A stretch of DNA of 64,000 nt. Origin: Selaginella moellendorffii. Its lineage: Eukaryota; Streptophyta; Lycopodiopsida; Selaginellales; Selaginellaceae. Below are positions 25,256-36,480 of the stretch, one piece after another. The stretch is taken from positions 1,706,966 to 1,770,965 of the forward strand of contig NW_003314296.1 in assembly GCF_000143415.4 (NCBI RefSeq), read 5' to 3'. Made by a program: the position numbers and the translations under genes. Numbering within the stretch: the stretch's first letter is position 1; every line of letters starts with the position of its first letter. Below the pieces are notes generated by a model. It saw only the letters and a list, made by a program, of their open reading frames with translations. It ran no database searches and was not told the origin of the DNA.

Positions 25256-26493
25256 TGAGAATGTCTGGATCAACCGAGTTGGGACCGCCATGGAAGGAGC
25301 AGGTTTTCGGTTTCTCAGGATCTCTGCCAGACACAAAGCTAAGAAACAGAAAGGAAGAAAGGAAGAAATGACACTTTTACCTTGTAGATTTGATATATGA
25401 AAAGATGGCTTGTCCAACTCTTTCATCAACATGAACTGAAGAAAGAATCTCATTTCCAGGATCTTCAGTGGAGTTGCAAACGATAATCCCAGCTCCATCA
25501 GCTTGAGAAACTTCGCGTAATGGAACATGTGGCCGTCTCAAGCATGCCACAATCTTTCCCCGGACTTCCTTGGGATCCAAAGACCCGCTCATACACTGCC
25601 TGCATCATTAATAATTTCAAATGAACTCAAATCAAAGATGAGTTATTTTACCTGGCTGGAAAGTTGGAAGTTTGTAAGGCAACATCGGCACCCGCAGCAA
25701 GATGATACCACCGTTTTGACAATCTTTGCCTCGTAAAACTAGAACCCTGAATCAAAAAAAAGTGAGATGTATAATAGACTATACGCTCTGTACTTACTCA
25801 AAACGATTCATTGTTGCCAAGGAAAAGATCTGCAAAGTAGGCTCAATCAAGAGTGCTCGCTCCAACAGTAATGATCCAGGGGACTACATTTCCCACCGAA
25901 CCCGGCCCTTCATTTCCAGCGGAAGCCACCACCACAATGCCTTTCTGCATGGCATGGAACGCTCCAATGGACGTAGAATCAAGGAAGTAATCACCCGCTG
26001 ACCCACCTAAAGATGCAGAAATGATATCCACGCCATCGTGGATTCCCATATCAAATGCGCTGAGAATGTGACCGTACGGTGCTGGCCGTGACGTTTCTCC
26101 AGCATATCTTGTAGATTGCGAGACATGAGTCTGGAGCTCCACCTTTTGCAGTGCCTTTTGCGTAGCCAAACCAGTTTGCGTTTCTCACAAATAGGCCTCC
26201 GGCAGTGGAAGCCACGTGAGTCAACATCTCTTGGAGAAAGAACTTCTTGGTTTGCTTTTGCATAAGCCTCGGGACCAGGCCACGAGAGAAGAATCTGGCA
26301 CCTATAAGTTTCATGAAAGACCAAAAGTTGAACAAATTTAGATTAACGAGAGTCTTGCTTTTACTTGTTGCAGTGAGAAGAGTGGAATTGCTCCCCAGTT
26401 TCGCAAGTTCCTTTCCATCTTTCGGAAAACCTTTCTGACTCTGGCCATACTCCTGGAGAAGACCAGTAAAAAGAAGAAAATGATGGAAAAAGG
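25256..26493 (-). pseudogene. Subtilase pseudogene S5 (fragment)
   Basis: Remains of exons 5-8 of a subtilase most similar to S3 and S7. Reading down from 26450: the exon after the Asp (damaged), the exon-6 equivalent lacking part of the His motif region (a deletion joins SPRDV to the THVAS part), [38 protein letters not shown], then a PA exon with deletions (25590-25385) and part of the next exon. The Ser exon and C-terminus are absent. Exons 1-4 are replaced by a foreign PPR-coding patch (26494-26582). Confidence 0.82.
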
Positions 26494-26582
26494 ACCTCTC
26501 CTCCATGCGATCAAAAACGTTCTTTGCCTTCTCCATCTCCCCATTCTGTGCATACCCCGAAAGCATCGCATTCGAGGACACC
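26494..26582 (-). other. PPR-coding patch inserted in S5
   Basis: An 89-bp open stretch reads LVSSNAMLSGYAQNGEMEKA followed by KNVFDRMEE, a clear pentatricopeptide-repeat motif. It lies between the S5 promoter sequence (ending CACATCTT) and intron 4 of the subtilase. It is not a copy of the PPR gene at 56642-59089, which differs at many positions in comparable motifs. Confidence 0.8.
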
Positions 26583-26719
26583 AAGATGTGATCATTCATA
26601 TTGGAGGAGGCGCTGTCCGTGTGTTTTTATTTTGGAATAGGGTACATTGAGGAAATTTAAGAAGCAAGAAACATTCATACAACGAATTTTCGCTCCAGTG
26701 AAGCTGCAACATTGAGCTA

Positions 26720-27876
26720 CGAACATTGTAAACTTGACGATTTTCTTCTTTTACCTTGTTGGCCTCGCCAGTTTTGACCACAAACTCTTTTATGAGCTAA
26801 GCCAATCTTCACCTCTTGAATGCGTTGCTGAAGGAGCCTCAGCCCCGTCTGTCCATTCGTGTACACCTTCCTCATCTCAGCATACGCATTCCGAGTATCA
26901 GAAGGAAGCCTTTGCTTTGCACTGAAGCCGCTCCTAACATTCCCATCGAAGTAGCTGCTAGCAAAGCTTCGCGCCTGGGACCTGTGAACGTCTCTTGGGG
27001 ACCCCAGAGAAACGCCTCCACCTCGGGATGACCCGGAAGCGTTGCCAGAGGTTGACACCACCTGTGTGGATCCGGCTTCTGCACGTTCGAGAGCTCCTTG
27101 ATCCTCTCCTGGGCTATGTCGCAAAGAGCACACTTCCCTTTGATCGATACCAGATGCCTCCATCCCGGAAAACTTTCGCCTCAAAGTCCTTGAGCTTCTG
27201 GCTCTTGAGATTGAGTATGAAGCTCTGGCGTCGTCCAGCCATAAAAACACGTTCAAGTTGCTTGCGAGCTCTGCCACCTTCAGGTCTCTGGTTGTGACCA
27301 CCCTGCAAAGCTTCGGATAGAGGTACGTATTGTTCTTCCAACGGACGTGTTGAGCAGCGTCTTGCTTCCAGAGGTTGATGAGCAGCTTGCAAAGATCTCC
27401 CATTCCAGCTTTCTACTCGACGAAGGATGGAATTTGGTCGTGCAGCCTCAGAGCGAAGAGCATCTCAGCTATCGAGATTACACGAACTGGTCTAGCTCCG
27501 GAGAAGCTTCAAAACGAGATCTCTCGGGGCATCCCATCCCAGAAACTTGGGGGCTTAGCAACCACCTTTGCAACCTTAACAGACTTGATCCCTTCAAGAG
27601 ATATGTGATTGTGGGAGCTTCTTTCCTGTCCCAGCACCCCGATCAGCCGATAAACTTAGTTGGAATCACCTGCGTCAAGGCAAAGCTTGATCAAGTGGCA
27701 AAAGTTCCCATTCTTCCTGTAGTGATCGTAGGGTGTTTTGGCAGAAATGCAAGAGCATTGAGCTTGTTTTGCTGGGCAGAACTTGAAGGAGCTCTGGACA
27801 TGGTGTAGTGGAGGGAGCTTTGGACTTCTCAACTTACCTCATATATTTAGTTAAGTACTAGATTGCAAATAGGGGG
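26720..27876 (-). pseudogene. 2OG-Fe(II) oxygenase-like gene relic P4
   Basis: The relic equals the second half of the gene described at 2340-3935 plus the C-terminal part of P2. From about 27730 downward it reads WKQDAAQHVRWKNNTYLYPK, TTRDLKVAELASNLNVFLWL, KVQKPDPHRW (about 27080) and ARSFASSYFDGNVRSGFSAK (about 26960). The terminal 145 bp (27733-27876) are reversed relative to the rest. Upstream oxygenase-motif parts are missing. It precedes S5 as P2 precedes S3, again as one block. Confidence 0.6.
27733..27876 (+). other. Local inversion at the 5' end of P4
   Basis: The sequence from GTGTTTTGGCAGAAATGC to TTGCAAATAG runs in + orientation and matches 3330-3465 of P1. The adjoining DNA at 27300-27732 matches P1 3470-3900 in minus orientation. 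The join is at GTAGTGATCGTAG/GG. Confidence 0.7.
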
Positions 27877-29320
27877 TTATTGTGGGGGGTTCTAAATGTA
27901 TAGTATGAATAGTAATTGAATTGCATAATTAATCATTTAAAACATTAATTTGGCTTTCATTAGACTATATTGTTCTTTGTTTTGCATTTGGCTTAGGTTT
28001 AAATTCAAACTTTATGCTCCTTTAGTCAATGGGGTACTTTCTTCCTTCATGTTAGACTATTAGTATGTTGAAATTGTGCCAAACACTATTTAACATTGTT
28101 TTGCATATAATAGTTAGTGTTCATAAGGGATATTAAATGTGTATTGGCCCCTCATTTCATATCACAATGACCTTGGAGTTTGGCTCCAAATTCAAGTGTA
28201 TTATAAAAGTAATAAAATATAAAGAACATATTTGAGAAACCAAAGGAGAATTTGCAAACCCCTTCAACAAAATTCTTAAAATTATCACTAAGAAAACAAA
28301 ATCATAACCAAAATAACTTGATAATCCTGAAATTTATAGTGCTCAACCATATGTTATGTGGCACTAGAGTCAATAATAATAGTACAAAAAAGAACAAATA
28401 TTTAGTAAAGCACCATTAGTATAAGCATGATTATGTTGAAAATCCTTTCTTTGAAATAAAATAGGAGAGGATGAGTCATTGTCAATAGTATATATTTGAT
28501 GTTGTTGTTCATTAGGACTAGTAGTAATATAAACTTAAAGAAATTTTTATAAACAAAGAATAACATGAGAAACTAAAGGATGCTAACAACAAAATTGGGA
28601 AATACATCTAGAATGATGACAAAACCCACAAGGTTGATAATAAAATTGGCTATATGACCAAATTGACCACAATAATAGCAACCACTATTGGAATGACTAT
28701 AAGAACAAGATGAATCTTGTGGAAATAAAACCACACTTATTTGAAACATGAGCACCAATAGATGGTGACTGAGAGTAAAGTGCTAAAGTAGGAGTGTTGA
28801 AGGAAGTATACTAAAAAAACGTGTACTTTTAAGGTTGTAGTTTGTGACTAGAATTGTCTAATCATTCATCATACAATGGTAGAATATTCTGAAGGAAAAG
28901 TGTCCAAAAATTAAAATAAGTAACCCTCTAGGGTATAAGGAATGCTCATTTGCTCAAAAAGATCCTTAAAACATCAAATATGCTAGCCAAATGGTTTTGC
29001 TTTTGTGGCAACATTTGGTCTTCTATAAATGATACTCTCAATACAGCTAAATTAAAAAAAGATTTTGGTTGTGAAGGAAGTGTCTCCTCTATGTTAGTTA
29101 ATAGAAAATATAATGCATAAAAGGTTAATTTTGCAATATAAGCAAAATATCTAGAAGAAAGTTTATTGAGAAATATTGTTAAATAGTAATGTTTTACATT
29201 TGATTTTTAAGCCAAGACAAGCTAAAAGACTTTGCTCTATTCATGTAGAGGGGATTGAGAAGTTGTCTAAGAATCTTAATTTCTAAAATTTGTTACCTAA
29301 ATTTCCATTTGATTAAGAGG
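27877..29320 (-). mobile_element. Ty1-copia retrotransposon relic C2
   Basis: Degraded fragment read on the minus strand and closely related to C1. The best readable part is 28758-28573, which includes SGCYYCGQFGHIANF, a gag zinc-knuckle-like motif. The region at 28380-28080 corresponds to the start of pol. Frames are broken throughout. Its 5' side is interrupted by a short LTR element (29321-29633) and resumes at 29634. Confidence 0.65.
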
Positions 29321-29633
29321 CTTCCAGAATCCACCCGTATCACAGTCCCACAATGAATACCTTTGTATGGTCCAATATATACAATTTCAAATTTAAGGGT
29401 AAGAATATATTTTACTTAAGGGTATATTATATTTTTAAGTAGCCACTAATCAATGGGAATCGAACCCATGCCATTTGCTCTGATACTAGATGTAGCAAAT
29501 CTTATCTCTCCCCTTAAGCCAAGGGGAAAAAGTTTAATTGTTTGATGAGAGAACTTTTAATGGTTATTTTATTCCCATTTATCACCACAGTGACAGTATA
29601 TTTAAATTTCATCCCATGATCACATATGTTACA
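29321..29633 (-). mobile_element. Short LTR element (LTR plus primer-binding site) nested in C2
   Basis: On the minus strand, 29633-29491 forms a 143-bp LTR-like unit starting TGTAACATAT and ending ATTTGCTACA. It is followed at once by TCTAGTATCAGAGC (29490-29477), close to the TGGTATCAGAGC primer-binding site complementary to initiator-Met tRNA. A further 150 bp of internal sequence ends at about 29321. Comparison with C1 shows it replaced about 20 bp of the host repeat. The second LTR is missing. The small size suggests a TRIM-type or truncated copia element. Confidence 0.6.
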
Positions 29634-29892
29634 ATCTCTCTTATTTAAGTTCTACACACTCCATAAAAAAGATGGGAGCAGTCAAGAGGCATGACCAATT
29701 GCTTTGGCTACCACCAATGGATAAGCTTATGCATGTGTGGGGCTCAGCCAAGGCATATAGCTTGTTGGCTCCCCCATCACTTACTGAGTTGTTGATCATT
29801 CTCCATGCACTAGTTTGCTGGTGGGTGGAATTGGCGAGCTAAATATCAATGCTAGTTGCCCTGGTGAGGACACTGGCAAGGGAGATCATGCG
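29634..29892. repeat. Terminal block of copia relic C2 and linked segment
   Basis: Contains the block (29650-29790) shared by the 5' ends of C1, C3 and C4, followed by a short part of the segment seen at 11600-11677. It abuts the ALDH exon-1 stub at 29893. Confidence 0.5.
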
Positions 29893-29943
29893 TCCAATGA
29901 AGAGCTTGGTGTGCTTGACAAGATCCTTGGCATCGCTCCCCAT
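29893..29943 (-). pseudogene. ALDH exon-1 stub
   Basis: Encodes [16 protein letters not shown] and nothing more. It is the head of an ALDH copy whose other exons were lost where the copia-associated segment joins. It sits head-to-head with S6, as in the other ALDH/subtilase pairs. Confidence 0.8.
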
Positions 29944-30835
29944 ATCTTTTTTGCTTTGCTTGCTATCCAAACCTGAGTAGTATACGCCGATGTGAATATC
30001 AAAGAGATTAGATATGATATGATGTCGACATCGGGATCAATGCTGCCAAAAGATTCATGAAAAGGACTGACAAGCGACACCCAAAGACAAAGTGACGAAA
30101 GAGGCCAACCCCTCTTTCTTGGGGTTTGGTCGAGAAGAAAGTTTATATCTCGTCAGATGAAATGCAAAGAAGAAAACTTGTTAGGGCTACAAGAAAATCT
30201 GCCAGCATGATCGTGGAAGAAATCCAGCTTTTCCAGGAGCCGCGCCATCGCCCGGAATGGTTTAGGGCTTCACCTTGTCTGGTCTGCCTGCCATGGCAAG
30301 AAACATTGCGAAAAAGATGCTGTGCAATTGGGCTTATACTGAAAGTTGCAGCTTTAGCAGACAAACAGTCAAAGACTCCTCTCATGGAGTTAAACTGAAG
30401 CTATTTCAGAGTTAATTGAAGGAAGAACTTCAAGCTATTGAATGCTTAGAGTGCATCTTGGGGATGAAAAAACATCATTGTGTACATTCACGTGAACTGA
30501 AGGAAAAATTTCACTGGTTGAAACCTTATATAAAATAATAAAAAAGAATATACAATATAAAAATAATCTTAATTTTAGAAATTCTAGCCATCTTTCTCGA
30601 ATGCCTGCTGTGATGCAAACCAGTATTAACAGCGTCTGGATGAAGAACACTCCCTCCTTGTCCTTGGAAATCAATCAAGCTGAGAAAGAACTATTATAAT
30701 CTGTCAGCTAGTGATGCTAAATTCTCGTGATATAATTTAACATCGACAAATTCTCCTGAATAAGTCGTATTTCATTGTAGAATCAAACAAGGCGGCCTGA
30801 GATGCACGTCACATGAAACATTCAGCAGTTTCCAA

Positions 30836-30841
30836 TATAAA
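30836..30841 (+). promoter_or_regulatory. TATA box of pseudogene S6
   Basis: TATAAA, 53 bp upstream of the S6 ATG at 30889, in the conserved context. Confidence 0.5.
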
Positions 30842-30888
30842 TAATCATAACTTCTACCTGCAATTCTCAAATACAATTCTTCAAGTTC

Positions 30889-33113
30889 ATGGCGCTCTCA
30901 ATCTGTTTATACTTTCTTCTAAGTTTAAGTGCCATCTCCATCTCTCAGGTCTTTACCTTTCTTATCTCGCGCGAAACAATCTTTTAAAGCCCATGGTTTG
31001 ATTTTATTTCTAGGGACGAGATCAAGGAGACACTCACATTGTCTATTTGGGGAATGTCGATAAATCCCTCCATCCAGACGCTGTTACAAGCTCCCATCAC
31101 GCACTCCTTGGGGATGTTCTAGGAAGGTAAAACTCCAGAAGAAAAAAATTATGAATTCATCCAAATTCGTGTATTCCAGTGTCAAAGCTGCCAGAGAATC
31201 ACTGGGTTTTAGCTATAGGCATGGATTTAGTGGCTTCTCGGCTCGTTTAACAGAAGAACAAGCTGCTCAACTCTCTGGTAACGCATCATAGAAACATTAT
31301 ACATAATCTAAGTCAGTCTTTATCCATATTGCAGGCCTCCCAAACGTCTTGTCCGTCTTTCGCAATGAATTCCACACGGTCCACACCACAGACTCATCGG
31401 AATTTCTGGGACTCTATGGAAGTGGAGAGAAATCCTTGTTTGGTGCTAGTGACGCTATTGAATCATCGTGGTTATGGAAGAAATCAAAATTTGGCAAGGA
31501 CGTTATCATTGGTGTTTTGGATTCAGGTATTTCTCTCTTTCATCTTCTTGTTTTCATGGTGGGCAGGAGAAGGTCCGCCAACTTTGCTAGCATGGCAGAG
31601 GGCTTGGACTAATGTTGGTTTTCCCAGGAGTATGGCCAGAGTCGGAAAGCTTTTTGGATCATGGCATGGGACCAATCCCCAAAAGATGGAAAGGGGCTTG
31701 CGAAACTGGGGAGCAATTACGCTTCTCACTGCAACAAGTAAGAAACAACACTCTAAGTGAATTTAAATGTTTTCAACTTTTGATCTTTCAGGGCCCACGG
31801 CCTGCAAGAGGGTCCCGAGGTCTATGCAAAAGCACACCAAGAACTTCTTTCCCCAAGAGATGTTCAAGGCCATGGAACTCACGTGGCTTCTACTGCCGGA
31901 GGCCGATTTGTGAGAAACGCAAACTGGTTTGGCTATGCGAAAGGGACTCACGTCTCGCAATCTACAAGATATGCTGGAGAAACATCACGGAGGGCAGTGT
32001 AAGGTGCCCGGATTCTCACGTTCTCAGCGCATTTGATATGGGAATCCACGATGGCGTGGATATCATTTCTGCATCTTTCGGTCGTTCAGCGGGTGATTAC
32101 TTCCTTGATTCTACGTCCATTGGAGCGTTCCATGCCATGCAGAAAGGCATTGTGGTGGTAGCTTCTGCTGGAAACGAGCAGCAAACTGTAGGTCCTGGCT
32201 CTGTGAAAAATGTAGCTCCTTGGGTCATCACTGTTGGAGCGAGCACTCTTGATCGATCCTATTTTGGAGACCTTTACCTTGGCAACAATAAATCATTTCG
32301 GGGTTTAAGTATGACGGAGCAAAGATTAAAAAAGCGGTGGTATCATCTTGCTGTGCCAACTTCCAACTTTTCAACCAGGTAAAATATCAATCTATAGATT
32401 TGAGTTAAAGAAATATTAATGCTGCAGGCAATTGTGTATGAGCCAGTCTTTGGAGCCCAAGAAAGTCCGGGGAAAGATTGTGGCATGCTTGAGAGGGCCG
32501 ATGCATCCAGCATTCCAATCATTCGAAGTTTCTCGAGCTGGCGGAGCTGGGATTATCATTTGCAACTCCACTCTAGTCGATCAAAATCCTAGAAAGGAAT
32601 TTCTTCCCTCGGTTCATGTCGATGAAGAAGTTGGACAAGCCATCTTTTCATATATCAAATCTACAAGGTAAAATCTTCGTTCTTCTTTCTGTTTCTTACC
32701 TTTGTATGCCTGGCAGAAATCCTGTAGCGGATATACAGCATCAGATATCATTGAGAAATCAAAAGCCTGCTCCTTTCATGGCACCTACTTCATCCTCTGG
32801 TCCCAACTTCATTGATCCAGACATTCTCAAGGTTTGTCAATGTTTTCTGTCTAGTTTGTTTTGGTAGTTTTTGAAGATTTTTGTTCTTTCAGCCGGGTTT
32901 TTGAAGATTTTTGTTCTTTCAGCCGGATATTACAGCTCCAGGAGTATACATTCTAGCAGCATACACTCAATTCAACAACTCGGAAGTACCATACCAATTT
33001 TCATCTGGAACCTCCATGTCTTGCCCTCACGTCACTGGGATTGTCGCCCTACTAAAATCCTGTCGTCCAGCCTGGAGTCCAGCAGCAATCAAATCAACCA
33101 TAGTAACAACAGG
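30889..33113 (+). pseudogene. Subtilase pseudogene S6 (lacks last exon)
   Basis: Exons 1-9 of a subtilase with the same exon-6 lesions as S4: a deletion after the acceptor that takes the His motif out of frame and a second deletion at the [11 protein letters not shown] point. The Asp exon, PA exon and Ser motif ([11 protein letters not shown]) are readable. Intron 8 carries a tandem duplication of about 32 bp that duplicates the splice acceptor (32889-32928). The last exon is missing: just after the exon 9 donor the sequence runs into exon 3 of the neighbouring copy S7. Confidence 0.88.
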
Positions 33114-34624
33114 TAATGCGTCTTACAGAAGAACAAGCTTCTAACTCTCTGTTAACGCTCATAGAAATAAAAATGTAAGTCAATCTCTCCTCACGGCCTC
33201 CCAAACGTGTTGTCCGTCTTATCCACACGGTCCACACCACAACCTCATGGGAGTTTCTCGGCATCTATGGAAATGGATAGAAATCCTCGTATAGTGAAGC
33301 TTGGTTATGGGGAAAAGCAAATTTTGGTAAAGACATATCATGGCATGGGACCAATGCCCGAAAGATGGAAAGGAACTTGCGAAACTGGGGAGCAATTCCA
33401 CTCTTCTAACTGCAACAAGTAAAAGCAAGACTCACGTGAATCTAAATTTGTTCAACTTTTGATCTTTCAGGAAACTTATAGGTGCCAGATTCTTCTCTCG
33501 TGGCCTACAGGATGGTCCTGAGGCTTATGCAAAGGCAAACCAAGAAGTTCTTTCTCAAAGAGATATTGTCGGCCATGGAACTCACGTGGCTTCCACTGCC
33601 GGAGCCCAATTTGTGAGAAACACAAACTGGTTTGACTATGCGAAAGGCACTGCAAAAGGTGGAGCTCCAGACCATGTCTTGCAATCTACAAGATATGCTG
33701 GAGAAACGTCACGGCCAGCACCAGACGGTGTGAAGACGCTCACATTCTCAGCGCATTTGATATGGGAATCCACCACGGCGTGGATATCATTTCTGCATCT
33801 TTAGGTGGTTCAGCGGGTGATTACTTCCTTGATTCTACGTCCATTGGAGCGTTCCATGCCATGCAGAAAGGCATTGTGGTGGTGGCTTGAAGGGCCGGGC
33901 TCGGTGGGAAATGTAGCCCCCTGGCTCATTACTGTTGGAGCGAGCACTCTTGATCGAGCCTACTTTGCAGATCTTTTCCTTGGCAACAATGAATCGTTTC
34001 GAGTAAGTATAGGGCGTATAGTCTATTATACATCTTCAGGGTTCTAGGTTTACGAGGCAAAGATTGTCAAAACGGAGGTATCATCTTGCTGCGAATGCCA
34101 ATGTTGGCTTGAGCTTTCCAGCCAGGTAAAATAATTAATCTTTGATTTAAGTTCATTTGAAATTATTAATGATGCAGGCAAATGTGTATGAGCGGGTCTT
34201 TGGATTCCAAAGAAGTCCAGGGAAAGATTGTGGCATGCTTGAGAGGGCCAATGCATCCACTTATGCGAAGTTTCTCGAGCTGGTGGAGCTGGGATTATTG
34301 TTTGAAGCTCCACTGAAGATCCTGGAAATGAGATTCTTTCTTCAGTTCATGTTGATGAAAGAGTTGGATAAGCCATCTTTTCATATATCAATTCTACAAG
34401 GTAAAAGCGTTATTTTCTTCCTTTCTTCCTTTCTGTTTCTTAGCTTTGTGTTTGGCAGAGATCTTATAGTGGATATACAGCATCAGATAACTTTGAGAAA
34501 CCGAAAACCTGCTCCTTCCATGGCACCCTTTTCATCCTTTGGTCCCAACTCAGTTGATCCAGACATTCTCAATGTTTTATTGTTTTTTTTTTTCTTTCTT
34601 TTGGTAGTTTTTGATCTTTCAGCC
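33114..34624 (+). pseudogene. Subtilase pseudogene S7
   Basis: Starts abruptly in a fragment of exon 3 (TEEQA-like sequence) fused to S6. Exon 4 is shortened and loses the catalytic Asp region. The His motif GHGTHVAS is present (about 33570). A deletion at GGAPD shifts the frame, a TGA follows VVVA (about 33889) where S2 has ASAGN, the PA exon is frameshifted, and the catalytic Ser exon is absent. It is most similar to S3 and S5. Similarity to subtilases ends near 34624. Confidence 0.85.
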
Positions 34625-34955
34625 CAATTGACAACCATATGACTTGTTCCATCTCACGGTGATCCTAGTTTTGAGTTTGTATGTGTGGTAAGAACCATCA
34701 TGGATTAGGTAGAGAATGCAAACTCTGCAATTAACTTCACCACTCTCACAAGCAAGAATCCTCCTCGTCAAATATGGTCTTCCCACTGCTTTTGCCTGCA
34801 ACAGTTGCATGCCCCGAAGTGAACAGCTTTGTCAAGGAATTTGATCCATTCTACAGATGGTCTCCCCCGCCAATGTCCTCACCACGGCAACTGGCATTGA
34901 CATTTAGCTTGCCAATTCCACCTATGAGCAAGCTAGTGCATCGAAAGTGATCAAC
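34625..34955. repeat. Copy of the segment at 11331-11677
   Basis: Directly follows the truncated S7, as the homologous segment follows S3. No gene assigned. It leads into the copia relic C3. Confidence 0.5.
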
Positions 34956-36305
34956 AACTCAAGAAGTGATGGGGGAGACAACAAGTTGTATGCCTTGGCC
35001 GAACCCCACATCTGCATAGGCTTATCCATTGGTGGTAGCTAGAGCAATTGGTCATGCCTCTTGACTACTCCCATCTTTTTGATGGAGTGTGTAGAACGTA
35101 AACAAGAGAGATCGCACCAAGAAAGTAAATGACCTAGAATTAAGTGGAATTCTCAGAGGTAACAATTTTTTATTCACAATTTTTAAAATTTAATGTAGAA
35201 ATTAAGATTCCTAGACAACTTCTCAATCCCCTCTACATGAATAGAGCAAAGTCTTTTAGCTTGTCTTTGGCTTGAAAATCAAATGTAAAACTTTACTAAT
35301 TAACAATATTTCTTAATACATTTTCTTCTAGATACTTTATTTATGTGCCAAAATTAACCTTAGGTAACATATTTTCTATTGATTAACATAGAGGAAACAC
35401 TTCCTTCACCACCAAAGTCTTTTTCTAATTTATTTGTATTGAGGGTACCATCTATAGAAGACCAAATGTTGCCACCAAAGCAAAATGATTTGGTTAGCAT
35501 ATTTAATATTTTAAGAATCTTTTTGTGCAAATAAGCATTACTTATATCCTAGAAGATTGCTTACTTTAGTTTTTGGACACTTTTCCTTCAGAATATTCTA
35601 CCATCGTATGATGAATGATTAGTGTACTTTTGAGGTTGTAGTTTGTGACTAGAATTATTGTTTCTTTTTAGTGTACTTCCTTCAACACTCCTACTCTAGC
35701 ACTTTACTCTTGGTCACCATCTATTAGTGCTTATGTTTCAAAGAAGTGTGGTTTTATTTCCACAAGATTCATTTTGTTTTTATAATCATTCCGATAGTGG
35801 TTGTTATAATTGTAGTCAATTTGGTCATATAGCTAGTTTTATTATCAACCTTGTGGGTTTTGTCATCATTCTATATGTATTTCCCAATTTTGTTGTCAGC
35901 ATCCAAATCATACTTATTTAGTTTCTCATTTTGTTTATAAAACTTCTTTAAACTTATATTGCTACTAGTTTTAATAGACAACAACATCAAATATATACTA
36001 TTGACAATGATTCATCCCCTAATATTTTATTTTGAATAAAGGATTTTCAATATGATTATACTTATACTAATGGTGCTTTACTAACTATTTGTTCTTCAAT
36101 TTACTATTATTATTGACTCTAGTGCCACATAACATATAGTTGAGCACTCTAAATTTCATGATTATCAAGTTATTTTAGTTATGATTTATTATTTTCTTGG
36201 TGATAATTCTAAGAATTTTGTCAAAGGTGTTTGCAAATTCTTCTTTGGTTTCTCAAAGGTGTTCTTCATATTCTATTACTTCTATAACATACATGAATTT
36301 GGAGT
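34956..36305 (+). mobile_element. Ty1-copia retrotransposon relic C3
   Basis: Same family as C1 and C2, in + orientation. The readable frame at 35727-35921 includes SGCYNCSQFGHIASF, the gag zinc-knuckle-like motif. Downstream, about 36110-36180, is the region corresponding to the start of pol (AEHSKFHDY-like). It is interrupted near 36305 by unrelated sequence. Confidence 0.65.
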
Positions 36306-36480
36306 TGAACTCCAAGGCCATTGGTGAAATCGCGAAATGGTTGGCTCAGTTGAGTATTTGGTTGCCAGTCAGATTACAAGTCCGACAAGAATAGAAAGAG
36401 AGGCTACACGATTGGCCGGTCGTACAACTCCTCGATCCACACTAAGAACTTGGCCATCTGTTATGAAACAAGGGGTTAGT
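36306..36480 (+). repeat. Possible tRNA-derived (SINE-like) insertion
   Basis: About 170 bp that differ in composition from the flanking repeat and break C3. TGGCTCAGTTGAG (about 36341) resembles a pol III box A, and ATTACAAGTCC about 30 bp downstream weakly resembles box B. No poly-A tail or target duplication was identified, so the class is tentative. Confidence 0.25.

Larger units (their letters stand above)
29893..33113. repeat. Right arm of near-identical inverted repeat (S6 arm)
   Basis: Reverse complement of 13985-17153, including the ALDH exon-1 stub, the intergenic region and S6 exons 1-9. Some patches differ from the S4 arm: the sequence around the oxyanion Asn (NEQQTVGPG here, NEREEGPG in S4) and exon 8 (here like S1/S2, in S4 like S8). 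Confidence 0.8.
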
